Assembly (NCBI RefSeq): GCF_007018905.1
Contig: NZ_CP041402.1
Location: 898,501-962,500 of the forward strand
Origin: Tardiphaga sp. vice304
Lineage (GTDB): Bacteria > Pseudomonadota > Alphaproteobacteria > Rhizobiales > Xanthobacteraceae
Direction of reading: 5' to 3'
DNA: 64,000 nucleotides
The notes below the pieces were generated by a model. That model worked only from the letters and a program-made list of their open reading frames with translations. It did no database searches and was not told the DNA's origin. The position numbers and the translations under genes were made by a program. Position 1 is the stretch's first letter, and each line of letters begins with the position of its first letter. Shown here one piece after another: positions 9,192-17,960 of this stretch.

Positions 9192-9872
9192 CTACTTCTT
9201 CGCGTTTGCCTTGCGGGCGTCTGCGATGGCCTGGCCGAACTGCTCCTGCGTGAGCGGGCCGGGGACACGGAACTTGCCGATGATGAAGGCCGGCGTGCCG
9301 TTGAAGCCGAACGCCGTCGCCTGCTCGTTGGTCCGCTTCAGCGTGGCGACAATGGCGTCCTGATGGGTCTGCAGGTCGGCAATCGCGCGGTCGACGTCGA
9401 TGCCTGCTTTGGCGAGGCTCTCGCGGGCGCCGGACTCGGTGAGTTTGACTGGGAGAGAGATCAGCGCGTCATGCGCTTCGACGAACTTGTTCTGATACTT
9501 CGTCGCCAGCACCAGCCTCGACGCATAGACCGATACTGGCCCGAGGATCGGCCAGTCCTTGTGCACGAGACGGACGCGGCCGTCCTGTTTCACCGCGGCG
9601 TTCAACTCGGGCGCCAGCTTCTTGCAATACGGGCACTGGAAGTCGAAAAACTCGACGATCGTGATGTCGCCGTCGGGATTGCCGGCGACGGGGATGTCGG
9701 GATCGCGCAGCACCGAGGCCTCGTTCAGCACCTTCTCGTCGCCATTGGCGGCCACCGCCGCGACCGGCGCGACATCGAAGCCGAGCAGCACGGCGCCGCC
9801 GCCGAGCAGTGCCAAGGCGCCGCGGCGGCTTGGGCCCGGGATGCGCCGGGATGTGTTGATGATATCGCTCAT
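9192..9872 (-). CDS. DsbA family thiol:disulfide oxidoreductase
   Basis: 226 residues. The N-terminus has an SRRGALALLGG segment resembling a Tat signal, followed by a hydrophobic stretch and an Ala-rich cleavage region near residue 42. The thioredoxin-fold domain carries the FFDFQCPYC redox site at Cys80 and Cys83, and the cis-proline loop GFNGTPAFIIG near 190. It should oxidise or isomerise disulfides in exported proteins. GGGAG six bases before the ATG at 9872 supports this start over the longer open frame. It lies 32 bases downstream of the TauE/SafE gene on the same strand, so the two may be co-transcribed. Confidence 0.92.
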   Translation of the reverse strand: MSDIINTSRRIPGPSRRGALALLGGGAVLLGFDVAPVAAVAANGDEKVLNEASVLRDPDIPVAGNPDGDITIVEFFDFQCPYCKKLAPELNAAVKQDGRVRLVHKDWPILGPVSVYASRLVLATKYQNKFVEAHDALISLPVKLTESGARESLAKAGIDVDRAIADLQTHQDAIVATLKRTNEQATAFGFNGTPAFIIGKFRVPGPLTQEQFGQAIADARKANAKK

Positions 9873-9904
9873 GCAGGGCTCCCGGCGGTACTGCGCGCCG
9901 ACGT

Positions 9905-10684
9905 TCAGGTGACGTAGATGTTGCGGGCCAACATATAGAGCGCCACCACGATAATGATAGATGCAAACACGGTGTTGAGCGCGCCGCGGCGCAGCGACAA
10001 ATAGCGAGCCGAAGCGGTGCCGGCGAGGCCGCCGACAACGCCGCCGAGGATGAACATCAGCGCCAGTTGCCACGAGATCAGGCCGGACCACGCATAGCTC
10101 GCAGCGGTGGTGACGCCGAACGCCGTGACCGCGACCAGCGACGAGGCGATCGCGCTCATGATCGACATGCCGGTCGCCAGCATCAGGGCCGGCACGATCA
10201 GGAAGCCGCCGCCGATGCCGAAGAAACCGGACAGTGCGCCGGTGGCGAGGCCGAGCGCCAGCAGCGCCGGCGTATTGGCCATGCTGATCGCGACCCGGTC
10301 GATTCCGGTGCGGGATCGCGACCGCAGCATCAGCCCGGCGATCGCCAGCATCAGGAGCGCGAACATCACCAGCAGGTTGCTGCCATCGACCCGCTTGCCG
10401 AGCGAGGACCCGCCGAACGCGCCGACGATGCCGGCTGAGGCAAACACCAGCGCGCAGGACCAGTGCACCCGGCCGCCACGCGCATGGTTGGCGAGATTGA
10501 TCGCGGCATTGACGGCCACCGCGATGGCGCTGGTGCCGATCGCGACATGGGCGCTGGGTACGCCGACCACATAGACCATCAGCGGCACCGCCAGAATCGA
10601 TCCGCCGCCGCCGACCAGCCCCAGCGAGAAGCCGACCAGCACGCCCGATGCCAGTGCCAACACGTCCTGCATCAGGGTCATCAT
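9905..10684 (-). CDS. TauE/SafE family sulfite/anion exporter
   Basis: 259 residues with seven to eight hydrophobic helices and the family's repeated glycine-rich loops, for example GLVGGGGSILAVPLMVYVVG near residues 18-37 and GFFGIGGGFLIVPAL near 155. Such permeases export sulfite, sulfoacetate or related organosulfur anions across the inner membrane; the true substrate is unknown here. The frame stays open upstream to 10744, but the start MMTLMQDV at 10684 is where the family resemblance begins. It is followed closely by the DsbA-like gene. Confidence 0.9.
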   Translation of the reverse strand: MMTLMQDVLALASGVLVGFSLGLVGGGGSILAVPLMVYVVGVPSAHVAIGTSAIAVAVNAAINLANHARGGRVHWSCALVFASAGIVGAFGGSSLGKRVDGSNLLVMFALLMLAIAGLMLRSRSRTGIDRVAISMANTPALLALGLATGALSGFFGIGGGFLIVPALMLATGMSIMSAIASSLVAVTAFGVTTAASYAWSGLISWQLALMFILGGVVGGLAGTASARYLSLRRGALNTVFASIIIVVALYMLARNIYVT

Positions 10685-10796
10685 AATCGGGCGCTTCTTG
10701 TTATCGACGGCGCGACCATAACCAGTCTTGCCGCACCGCTCCATGCCGGCGTCATCACAACTGCGATGGCTTGGCGGCGCGATTTCGTGATGGCCA

Positions 10797-11519
10797 TCAG
10801 CGCAGCAGCAGCGTGACGGCGATCGGCACCAGCAGCGACGTCACCAGCGCATTCAGGCTCATCGCGATGCCGGCGAACACGCCGGCGACCGCATCGACCT
10901 GGAACGCGCGCGCGGTGCCGATGCCGTGCGACGCCAGTCCCACCGCGAAGCCGCGGGCGCGGTAGTCGGTGATGCCCATTCTGTTCATCAGCGGCGTCAC
11001 GATGATCGCGCCCATGATGCCAGTGAGGATCACCGCCACCGCGGTCAGCGAGGCATCGGCGCCGAGCGACTCGCTGATGCCCATCGCCACCGCCGCGGTC
11101 ACCGACTTCGGCGCCAGCGCCAGCACGATCTCGCGCGGCAGGCCGAATGCATTGGCCAGCAGCACCACCGAGACGATCGCCGTGGCGCAGCCGATCACCA
11201 GCGCCACCAGCATCGGCACGATCGCCGCGGCGACGATCTTGCGGTTCTCGTAAAGCGGCACCGCCAGCGCCACCGTCGCCGGCCCGAGCAGGAAGTGCAC
11301 AAACTGCGCGCCGCCAAAATAGGTGGTGTAGGAGGTGCCGGTCAGGAGCAGGAAGGCCGCGATGATCCACATCGCGTGAAATACGGGATTGGCGAACGGA
11401 TTGCGGCCGGTCGCCAGCGACAGCGCGTCGGTGCTGGCATAGACCAGCAGCGTCACCGTCAGCCACAGCAGCGGCGACTGGGACAGAAAGACCCAGAGCG
11501 AGAACGGATCGGCGCTCAT
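10797..11519 (-). CDS. lrgB: LrgB family membrane protein
   Basis: 240 residues with about seven hydrophobic helices. LALAPKSVTAAVAMGISE and GIGTARAFQ are typical of the LrgB/YohK family, the partner of the holin-like LrgA. In other bacteria the pair influences murein hydrolase activity, programmed lysis or export of pyruvate or glycolate; which of these applies is unknown. The start ATG overlaps the lrgA stop by four bases (ATGA), a sign of translational coupling. A long extension of the frame upstream overlaps lrgA and is not real. Confidence 0.92.
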   Translation of the reverse strand: MSADPFSLWVFLSQSPLLWLTVTLLVYASTDALSLATGRNPFANPVFHAMWIIAAFLLLTGTSYTTYFGGAQFVHFLLGPATVALAVPLYENRKIVAAAIVPMLVALVIGCATAIVSVVLLANAFGLPREIVLALAPKSVTAAVAMGISESLGADASLTAVAVILTGIMGAIIVTPLMNRMGITDYRARGFAVGLASHGIGTARAFQVDAVAGVFAGIAMSLNALVTSLLVPIAVTLLLR

Positions 11520-11902
11520 GGTGTCTGCTGTCCGCGCGACATCAGCCGTCCGACCAGCAGGAAGGTCGCCACCGTCACCAACAACGTGATCAGCACCGAA
11601 AGTGCCAGCACCGCGGCGATCGCCAGGCCATGCGCGGCGAGCAGGTCGAGCTTCTGCACAATGCCGACGCCCGCCGGCACGAACAGCAGCGACAGATGCG
11701 CCAGCAGCCCGCGCGCGCTGCTCTCGACGCCGCCGTCCCCCAGTGGTCCGCGGGCCAGCAGCTTGATGCGGTCGCGCGCCAGGAGCAGGACGAGCAGCAG
11801 CAGCATGCCGATCACCGGGCCGGGCATCGGCAGTGCGAGGCCGCGCACGAAAATCTCGCCGGCCAGCTGGCACAGCAGAATCAAACACAGGCTCGCGATC
11901 AT
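11516..11902 (-). CDS. lrgA: CidA/LrgA family holin-like protein
   Basis: 128 residues, four predicted helices, usual length for LrgA/CidA. PMPGPVIGMLLLL near residues 25-37 and HLSLLFVPAGVGIV near 68-81 are the family signatures. It is thought to form holin-like oligomers in the inner membrane that act with LrgB. It is the first gene of a two-gene operon, overlapping lrgB by four bases. No LytSR-type or LysR-type regulator gene is next to it, so its control is not evident from the window. Confidence 0.92.
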   Translation of the reverse strand: MIASLCLILLCQLAGEIFVRGLALPMPGPVIGMLLLLVLLLARDRIKLLARGPLGDGGVESSARGLLAHLSLLFVPAGVGIVQKLDLLAAHGLAIAAVLALSVLITLLVTVATFLLVGRLMSRGQQTP

Positions 11903-12000
11903 GGGGTCCCCGTCAGTTCCGGCTTTATCGCTCGCGTCGCCGGCGATGTCGATTCCGCGGCCCTCATGGCTGCTTCTCCTGACATTGCCGGTATCGTGTC

Positions 12001-12017
12001 TTTACAATCATTCTAGA
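12001..12017. promoter_or_regulatory. Possible Irr/Fur-type iron control element before feoA
   Basis: TTTACAATCATTCTAGA is an imperfect 17-base palindrome (6 of 8 positions pair around a central C) resembling the TTTAGAA...TTCTAAA iron control element of Bradyrhizobium-type bacteria. It lies 50 bases before feoA, a fitting place for iron-responsive control. The match is partial. Confidence 0.35.
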
Positions 12018-12066
12018 TTGCCGGTTGGCGCTTGACCGCATCGGCCGCGCTTGGAAGAAGCATGCG

Positions 12067-12342
12067 ATGGACACAGCGACCGCCAGCCCCATTGCTTACG
12101 TGCTTGGAAACGCCCCCCGCGGCTTCTGCGGGACGATCCAGCGGCTCGAGATTCTGGAAGGTGGCTCTTCGTTGTCGGCGCTCGCGCTGGAAAGCCAGCT
12201 GATCGAGATGGGCTTCGTCGAAGGCGCCCGGGTCGAGATCCTGCATGAGGGCGCGATCCGCCGCGATCCGATCGCGGTCCGCGTCGATAATGTCACCATC
12301 GCGCTGCGCCGGCGCGAGGCGATGGCCATCGTCGTGCGCTGA
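12067..12342 (+). CDS. feoA: Ferrous iron transport protein A
   Basis: 91 residues, an SH3-like FeoA domain of normal length. Typical features are the PRGFCGTIQRLE segment near 13-24, LIEMGFVEGARVEIL near 40-54, and RVDNVTIALRRREAMAIVV at the end. FeoA is a small cytosolic partner that supports FeoB in ferrous iron uptake. GGAAGAAG eleven bases upstream favours the ATG at 12067 over an upstream in-frame codon. Its stop TGA shares a base with the feoB ATG (TGATG), so the two are translationally coupled. Confidence 0.95.
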   Translation: MDTATASPIAYVLGNAPRGFCGTIQRLEILEGGSSLSALALESQLIEMGFVEGARVEILHEGAIRRDPIAVRVDNVTIALRRREAMAIVVR

Positions 12343-14240
12343 TGAACCGGCTCGTCACCCCCCTTTCCCTGGATCCTCGCCCGGTGCATCTGGCGCTGGT
12401 CGGCGCGCCGAATAGCGGCAAGACCGCACTGTTCAATGCGCTCACGGGCAGCCGGCAGAAGGTTGCGAATTATGCGGGCGTCACGGTCGAGCGCAAGACC
12501 GGCGCCTTCGTCACGTCGAGTGGCCGGCAGATTTCGCTGGTCGATCTGCCCGGCACCTATTCGCTGCGCGGCCGCAGCCCCGATGAAGAAATCACCCGCG
12601 ACGTCGTGCTTGGCAATTATCCCGGCGAGACGCTGCCCGACCTTGTGCTGTGTGTCGCCGATACCACCAATCTGCGGCTGAGCTTCCGGCTGGTGCTGGA
12701 GCTCAAGCGTACCGGCCGGCCGTTGCTGCTGGTGCTCAACATGTTCGACATCGCGCAACGCCGCGGCGTCAGCGTCGATATCGACGCGCTCTCGGCGGCG
12801 CTCGGCGTGCCGGTCGTGACCTCGATCGCGGTCCGCAAGGGCGGCACCGCCGAACTGATCGCCCGTGCCGAGGAATTCGCGGCGCGCGCTCAGCCGGCCG
12901 CGATCGCCAACACCTGGCAGCCGCTGGCCATATCCGACCTCAAGGCGCTGCAGCGCGAGGCCGACCGGATCATCCGCCAATGCGTGACGCTGCCGGCCAA
13001 GCCGGACACGCTGACCACGCGGGTCGATGCCGTCGTGCTGCATCCGGTCGGCGGGCTGGTGATCCTGGCCTTGATCCTGTTCGTCATGTTCCAGGCGGTG
13101 TTCAGCTGGGCGCAGCCCTTGATGGAATTGCTGTCGGATTCGTTCGGCGCACTCGGCGCCCTGGTGCAGCAGGTGCTGCCCGCGGGGCTGCTGCAAAGCT
13201 TCCTGCAGAACGGCCTGATCGCCGGCGTCGGCAGCGTGCTGGTGTTCCTGCCGCAGATCATCGTCATCTTCCTGTTCATCCTGCTCCTGGAAGATTTCGG
13301 CTACATGGCCCGCGCCGCGTTCCTGATGGACCGCATCATGGGCGGCGCCGGGCTGCATGGCCGCGCCTTCATCCCGCTGCTGTCGAGCTTTGCTTGCGCG
13401 ATCCCCGGGATCATGGCGACGCGGGTGATCGACAACAAGCGCGACCGCCTCACCACCATCCTGATCGCGCCGCTGATGACCTGTTCGGCGCGGATCCCGG
13501 TCTACACGCTGATCATCTCGGCCTTCATTCCAGCCAACGACATCTGGGGTATCTTCAACCTGCAGGGGCTGGTGATGTTCGGCCTGTATGTCGCCGGGAT
13601 TGCCAGCGCGCTGGCGATGTCGTTCGTCATCAAGTTCTTCATGTGGCGCGACTATGAGCCTGCCCCGTTCATGCTCGAACTGCCGGATTACAAGCTGCCA
13701 CGTCTGCGATCGATCGCGATCGGCGTCTACACCCGCGCCAAGATGTTCCTGCAGCGGGCGGGCACCACGATCCTGGCGATGATGGTGTTGATCTGGTTCC
13801 TGGCGTCGTTCCCGCAGCCGCCGGCCGGCGCCACGGAGCCTGCGATCAATTACAGCCTGGCGGCGATGATCGGAAAGTTTCTCGAACCGTTCTTCGCGCC
13901 GCTGGGCTTCAACTGGCAGATCGCGGTGGCGCTGATCCCCGGCATGGCGGCGCGCGAGGTCGCCGTCGGCGCACTCGGCACCGTCTATGCGATCGAGGGC
14001 GGCAAGGAAGCGGCCGATGCCATCGGCCAGGCGCTGTCCAGCAAATGGAGCCTCGCCACGGCGCTGTCGTTCCTCGCCTGGTTCATCTTTGCCCCACAAT
14101 GCGCATCGACCTTCGCCGTGATCCGCCGCGAAACCGGCAGCACCGGCTGGATGGTGGTGGCGTTCCTCTACATGTTCGCGCTGGCCTATGCAGCGAGCCT
14201 GATCACGTACAATGTGGCGGTGGCCTTCGGAGCCGGGTAG
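12342..14240 (+). CDS. feoB: Ferrous iron transporter FeoB
   Basis: 632 residues. The N-terminal G domain has GAPNSGKTALFNALTG (G1, about 21-36), DLPGTYSL (G3) and NMFD in place of the classical NKxD (G4), which is common in FeoB. A helical linker is followed by the permease with two gating-type repeats, including SSFACAIPGIMATR and CSARIPVY with Cys residues in the path, and GMAAREVAVG. It is shorter than the roughly 770-residue E. coli protein, mainly in loops and the C-terminus. It imports Fe2+ across the inner membrane. No feoC follows. Confidence 0.95.
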   Translation: MNRLVTPLSLDPRPVHLALVGAPNSGKTALFNALTGSRQKVANYAGVTVERKTGAFVTSSGRQISLVDLPGTYSLRGRSPDEEITRDVVLGNYPGETLPDLVLCVADTTNLRLSFRLVLELKRTGRPLLLVLNMFDIAQRRGVSVDIDALSAALGVPVVTSIAVRKGGTAELIARAEEFAARAQPAAIANTWQPLAISDLKALQREADRIIRQCVTLPAKPDTLTTRVDAVVLHPVGGLVILALILFVMFQAVFSWAQPLMELLSDSFGALGALVQQVLPAGLLQSFLQNGLIAGVGSVLVFLPQIIVIFLFILLLEDFGYMARAAFLMDRIMGGAGLHGRAFIPLLSSFACAIPGIMATRVIDNKRDRLTTILIAPLMTCSARIPVYTLIISAFIPANDIWGIFNLQGLVMFGLYVAGIASALAMSFVIKFFMWRDYEPAPFMLELPDYKLPRLRSIAIGVYTRAKMFLQRAGTTILAMMVLIWFLASFPQPPAGATEPAINYSLAAMIGKFLEPFFAPLGFNWQIAVALIPGMAAREVAVGALGTVYAIEGGKEAADAIGQALSSKWSLATALSFLAWFIFAPQCASTFAVIRRETGSTGWMVVAFLYMFALAYAASLITYNVAVAFGAG

Positions 14241-14376
14241 CCGCCCTGCTGTGCTCCCCGGGTAGCCGCCACCGGTTACCCCGCCCCCACGTCAACCCTC
14301 CTTGCTGCACGTCCGCCTCTTGTTTTTGAGGTGCGGCAATATGACCTTTATCCCTTATACGACCGACACCGCACGC

Positions 14377-14394
14377 CGCTCATCCTGATGAGCG
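14377..14394. promoter_or_regulatory. Perfect inverted repeat before the YghU-type gene
   Basis: CGCTCATC-CT-GATGAGCG is a perfect 8-bp dyad 38 bases before the start codon. It could be an operator or a leader hairpin. No regulator is adjacent. Confidence 0.3.
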
Positions 14395-14431
14395 CGGCCA
14401 GATTTGACGTTGCCCGACGCACGGAGATCCC

Positions 14432-15304
14432 ATGAACGACTCTACCTACACGCCGCCCAAGGTCTGGGCCTGGAACAAGGAAAATGGCGGCAAGTTTGCC
14501 AGCACCAACCGGCCGATCGCCGGGGCGACCCATGACAAGGAGCTGCCGGTCGGCAAGCATCCGCTGCAGCTCTATTCGCTGGCGACGCCGAACGGACAGA
14601 AAGTCACGATCATGCTGGAGGAGTTGCTCGCGCTCGGCCATGCCGGCGCGGAATACGACGCCTGGCTGATCCGGATCGACGGCAACCAGTTTGGCTCCGG
14701 CTTCGTCGAGGTCAATCCGAACTCGAAGATCCCGGCGCTGATGGACCGGTCCGGGCCGACGCCGGTGCGGGTGTTCGAGTCCGGCGCGATCCTGATGCAT
14801 CTGGCCGAAAAGTTCGGCGTGTTGCTGCCCGCGAGCGGCCCGGCCCGCGCCGAAACCTTGTCATGGCTGTTCTGGCAGATGGGCAGCGCGCCCTATCTGG
14901 GCGGTGGCTTCGGGCACTTCTATGCCTACGCGCCGAGCAAGATCGAATATGCCATCGACCGCTTCTCGATGGAGACCAAGCGGCAGCTCGACGTGCTCGA
15001 CCGTCGCCTGGCCGAAACCGAGTATCTCGGCGGCAACGACTATTCGATCGCCGACATTGCGGTGTTTCCCTGGTATGGCGGCCTTGCCGAGGGGAAGCTG
15101 TACGGCGACTCCGCAGAATTCCTCGACGTGCAGAGCTACAAGAACATGCAGCGCTGGACAAAGGCGATCGCTGGCCGTCCTGCGGTGAAGCGCGGACGGA
15201 TGGTCAATCGTATCTCGGGCGACCCGGCAGGCCAGCTGCACGAACGCCATGATGCCTCGGACTTCGAAACGAAAACGCAGGACAAGATCGCTCCGGCGAC
15301 CTGA
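14432..15304 (+). CDS. yghU: YghU-type glutathione S-transferase family protein
   Basis: 290 residues, matching the length and the distinctive N-terminal extension of YghU. Residues about 1-45 are the extension (YTPPKVWAWNKENGGKFAS), 46-130 the thioredoxin-like domain with NPNSKIPALMD and ESGAILMHLAEKFG, and 135-265 the all-helical domain with YSIADIAVFPW. YghU proteins bind two glutathione molecules and have disulfide-bond reductase activity in E. coli. GGAG sits upstream of the ATG. The gene is followed directly by dctA in the same direction, 20 bases away. Confidence 0.93.
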   Translation: MNDSTYTPPKVWAWNKENGGKFASTNRPIAGATHDKELPVGKHPLQLYSLATPNGQKVTIMLEELLALGHAGAEYDAWLIRIDGNQFGSGFVEVNPNSKIPALMDRSGPTPVRVFESGAILMHLAEKFGVLLPASGPARAETLSWLFWQMGSAPYLGGGFGHFYAYAPSKIEYAIDRFSMETKRQLDVLDRRLAETEYLGGNDYSIADIAVFPWYGGLAEGKLYGDSAEFLDVQSYKNMQRWTKAIAGRPAVKRGRMVNRISGDPAGQLHERHDASDFETKTQDKIAPAT

Positions 15305-15323
15305 CGTTCGCTTTCCCTCCTGA

Positions 15324-16655
15324 ATGACCGAACGCGTTTTGCGAAAGAGTGCCGTCATGCCCAAGCAGCCCTGGTACCGAATCCTGTACATCCAGGTGAT
15401 CATCGCGATCATTCTGGGCGTGACGCTCGGCTATTACTATCCGGATGCGGGCAAGGCGCTGAAGCCGCTCGGCGACGGCTTCATCTCGCTGATCAAGATG
15501 ATGATCGCGCCGGCGATCTTCTGCACGGTGGTGCACGGCATCGCCTCGATCGGCGACATGCGCAAGGTCGGCCGCATCGGCGGCAAGACGCTATTGTACT
15601 TCGAGACGGTGTCGACGGTGGCGCTGCTGATCGGTCTTCTGGTCGGACATTACCTGCAGCCCGGCGCCGGCTTCAATATCGATCCGGCGACGCTCGATCC
15701 GAAGTCGGTGGCGAGCTACGTCACCCGCGCCAAGGACGAGAGCTTCGTCTCGCACCTTTTGGCGATCATCCCGAACTCCTACTTCGACTCGCTGGCCAAG
15801 GGCGACCTGCTGCAGGTTCTGCTGGTCGCGATCCTCTCGGGCTTTGCGATCTCGCATATGGGCAAGCCCGGTGAAGCCATCGCCAACGGCATCGATCTCG
15901 CCGGCAAGATGTTCTTCCGCATCATCGGCATGATCGTGCAATTGGCCCCGATCGGCGCGTTCGGCGCGATGGCGTTCACCATCGGCTCGTTCGGCCTCGG
16001 CGCCCTGGTCAATCTCGGCTACCTGATTTTCACTTTCTATCTGGCGTCGCTGTTGTTCGTGCTGCTGGTCCTCGGCGGCATCGCGCGCGTCTTCGGTTTC
16101 TCGATCCTGCGCTTCATCGGCTACATCAAGGACGAGCTTCTGATCGTGCTCGGCACTTCGTCGTCGGAGACGGTGCTGCCGCGCATGATCACCAAGATGG
16201 AGGCCTTGGGCGCCTCGAAGCCGGTGGTCGGTCTGGTGATCCCGACCGGCTACAGCTTCAATCTCGACGGCACCAACATCTACATGACGCTGGCGACGCT
16301 GTTTCTGGCGCAGGCGACCAATACCCATCTCTCGATCGGGCAATATGCCACCGTGCTGGCGGTGGCCATGCTGACCTCGAAGGGCGCCTCCGGCGTCACC
16401 GGCGCGGGCTTCGTCACGCTGGCCGCGACGCTGTCGATCATACCCGACATTCCGATCACCTCGCTGGCCATCATCGTCGGCATCGACAAGTTCATGAGCG
16501 AGTGCCGCGCGGTGACCAACCTGATCGGCAACGGCGTCGCCACCATCGTGATCAGCCGCTGGGAAGGCGAACTGGACAAGGAGCAGCTCCACAAGGCGCT
16601 GCTGCATCCGGTCGATTTCGGCGAAGAGATGGAGCGCCGGCCGCTGACTACTTGA
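15324..16655 (+). CDS. dctA: C4-dicarboxylate transporter, DAACS family
   Basis: 443 residues, normal for DctA. It imports succinate, fumarate and malate with protons or sodium. The family signature regions are present: [20 protein letters not shown] near 56-75, [12 protein letters not shown] with the serine-rich hairpin 1, and [20 protein letters not shown] in helix 7. An ATG eleven codons downstream (15357, MPKQPWY) is an equally good start, since neither has a strong binding site. No dctBD regulatory genes are nearby. A family A palindrome follows the stop. Confidence 0.93.
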   Translation: MTERVLRKSAVMPKQPWYRILYIQVIIAIILGVTLGYYYPDAGKALKPLGDGFISLIKMMIAPAIFCTVVHGIASIGDMRKVGRIGGKTLLYFETVSTVALLIGLLVGHYLQPGAGFNIDPATLDPKSVASYVTRAKDESFVSHLLAIIPNSYFDSLAKGDLLQVLLVAILSGFAISHMGKPGEAIANGIDLAGKMFFRIIGMIVQLAPIGAFGAMAFTIGSFGLGALVNLGYLIFTFYLASLLFVLLVLGGIARVFGFSILRFIGYIKDELLIVLGTSSSETVLPRMITKMEALGASKPVVGLVIPTGYSFNLDGTNIYMTLATLFLAQATNTHLSIGQYATVLAVAMLTSKGASGVTGAGFVTLAATLSIIPDIPITSLAIIVGIDKFMSECRAVTNLIGNGVATIVISRWEGELDKEQLHKALLHPVDFGEEMERRPLTT

Positions 16656-16673
16656 CGCACCGACCTCTCCTCG

Positions 16674-16789
16674 TCATTGCGAGGAGCCCTTGCGACGAAG
16701 CAATCCAGTTCTTGCCAAGCTTGTGGCTCTGGATTGCCGCGTCGCTTCGCTAAGGGGAAAGCCGGAGGCTTTCCCCGACCTCGCAATGA
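16674..16789. repeat. Interspersed palindromic repeat, family A copy 2 with inserted hairpin
   Basis: Same ends as the copy at 8741-8830 (TCATTGCGAGGAG... and ...CTCGCAATGA) and the same inner CAATCCAG/CTGGATTG pair. The right arm is interrupted at about 16751-16778 by a GGGGAAAGCC...GGCTTTCCCC hairpin, and the left arm has a three-base change. It lies between the convergent dctA and the secreted protein gene. Confidence 0.88.
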
Positions 16790-16830
16790 CGGACGCGGGC
16801 AGCTGCGTCTTTTTTCGACCGCCGGAGCCC

Positions 16831-17316
16831 TTACACCGCGCCCTTCAGCCGCTTGGTGCATTCGCTGTAATAGCCGCCGCCCTTCTGGATCCATTTCAGG
16901 CCGCCATTGCCGCTGCCGGACTTGTTGGCATTGTACATGTCGACACAAGTGTGCATCCGCGCCTTGCCTGGCGTTTCCTTGGCGTATTTCGGATCGATCG
17001 CGGTGGGGAAGGTGGCAGGGCCGGTCGCGACCGGCGCGGGCGTTGCCGGTTTTGGCGCGGCGGCGGGCTTTGCTTCCGGCGGCTTGGCTTCGGCCGCCGC
17101 GGGCGCAGCCGTTGCTGCCGCCGCCGGCTTGGCCGCGTCGCCGCATTCGGCCTTGCGGAAGTCGTTCCACTTCTGGCCGTTCAGCGTACCCGCGCTCTGC
17201 GCCGCTTTGTATTTGGCGCTGCATTCCGGCATGGTCAGCGCCTGCGCCGGGCCGAAGGTCAGCATTGTCAGGCTTGACGCCGCGACGGCGTACAGCAGTT
17301 TGCTAGTGGTCTTCAT
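16831..17316 (-). CDS. Secreted Ala/Pro-rich protein with PsiF-like motif
   Basis: 161 residues. Signal peptide at about 1-26 ending in PAQA; then PECSAKYKAAQSAGTLNGQK...FRKAEC at 30-58, an Ala/Pro/Lys-rich linker at about 60-105, and a C-terminal part with three further Cys residues. The pattern C-S...L-x-G...F-R-x-A-x-C resembles the PsiF repeat found in its divergent neighbour. Function unknown; it should be periplasmic. GGGAGTG precedes the ATG at a normal distance. Confidence 0.8.
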   Translation of the reverse strand: MKTTSKLLYAVAASSLTMLTFGPAQALTMPECSAKYKAAQSAGTLNGQKWNDFRKAECGDAAKPAAAATAAPAAAEAKPPEAKPAAAPKPATPAPVATGPATFPTAIDPKYAKETPGKARMHTCVDMYNANKSGSGNGGLKWIQKGGGYYSECTKRLKGAV

Positions 17317-17503
17317 GATCGTTCACTCCCCTCGATAAACGACATCCGAAGGTGGTATTGTAGCGCCTGCTCGCCATTCGGCAACGTCGCCGCGCCACCG
17401 CCGCAAAATTATCGCTACGCTGCTGCGCCGCACGCGCCTCCATTCACGCGCCATTCAGCGCCGCGGCGCGACGCTCAGCCTGTCTTCAACCCGAGGTGCT
17501 CCC

Positions 17504-17806
17504 ATGATGAGATTTGCTTCCCGCGCGGCCATTGCCGCCGTCGCGTCCTTGATGCTGATCGGCGCGGCTTCCGCGCAGACGCCGGCGCCGGCGCCCGCCC
17601 CCGCGACCCAGTCGACCCCGGCCGAGAAGATGGCGCCGGCCGCCAAGGCTGACGCCAAGACCGATGCCAAGACGGACTCCAAGACGGCCAAGCCGCGCAC
17701 CGAAATGTCGCTGGAATGCTCCAAGCAGGCCGACGCCAAGAAGCTGCACGGCGAGGAGCGCCGCAAATTCCGCTCCGCCTGCAAGAAGACCGGCGGTAAG
17801 AGCTGA
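17504..17806 (+). CDS. PsiF repeat family secreted protein
   Basis: 100 residues. Signal peptide at about 1-24 ending in ASA, an Ala/Pro/Lys/Asp-rich linker with repeated AKTDAKTDSK units, and a single C-terminal PsiF repeat with ECSKQADAKKLHGEERRKFR...ACKK. PsiF of E. coli is induced by phosphate starvation, but its role is unknown; no Pho box was recognised here. It is divergent from the related secreted protein gene at 16831-17316. A degenerate palindrome follows the stop. Confidence 0.82.
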   Translation: MMRFASRAAIAAVASLMLIGAASAQTPAPAPAPATQSTPAEKMAPAAKADAKTDAKTDSKTAKPRTEMSLECSKQADAKKLHGEERRKFRSACKKTGGKS

Positions 17807-17820
17807 GAACCGAGCGCGGG

Positions 17821-17876
17821 TTCTTTCCCTCTCCCACGGCGCCGCGAAGAAGCGTTGGCGGGAGAGGGGAAGGAAT
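17821..17876. repeat. Short palindrome of the CCCTCTCCC family (family D, truncated)
   Basis: TTCTTTCCCTCTCCC at the left end and GGGAGAGGGGAAGGAA at the right end are inverted around a short GCC-rich centre. It resembles the longer elements at 41971-42124 and 44047-44198 but lacks their middle part. Confidence 0.6.
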
Positions 17877-17960
17877 AAGCGCGCGCATGGCCCGTACGCC
17901 CTGCTGCATTTGTAGGGCGCGCCGGTCTTTGCCATAAGGCGGGTTCAATCGAGCCCGCGC

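Noticed and set aside
11520..11888. A long version of lrgB reading through lrgA
   Set aside because: The upstream part has no LrgB resemblance and overlaps lrgA completely; the start overlapping the lrgA stop by four bases is the better choice.
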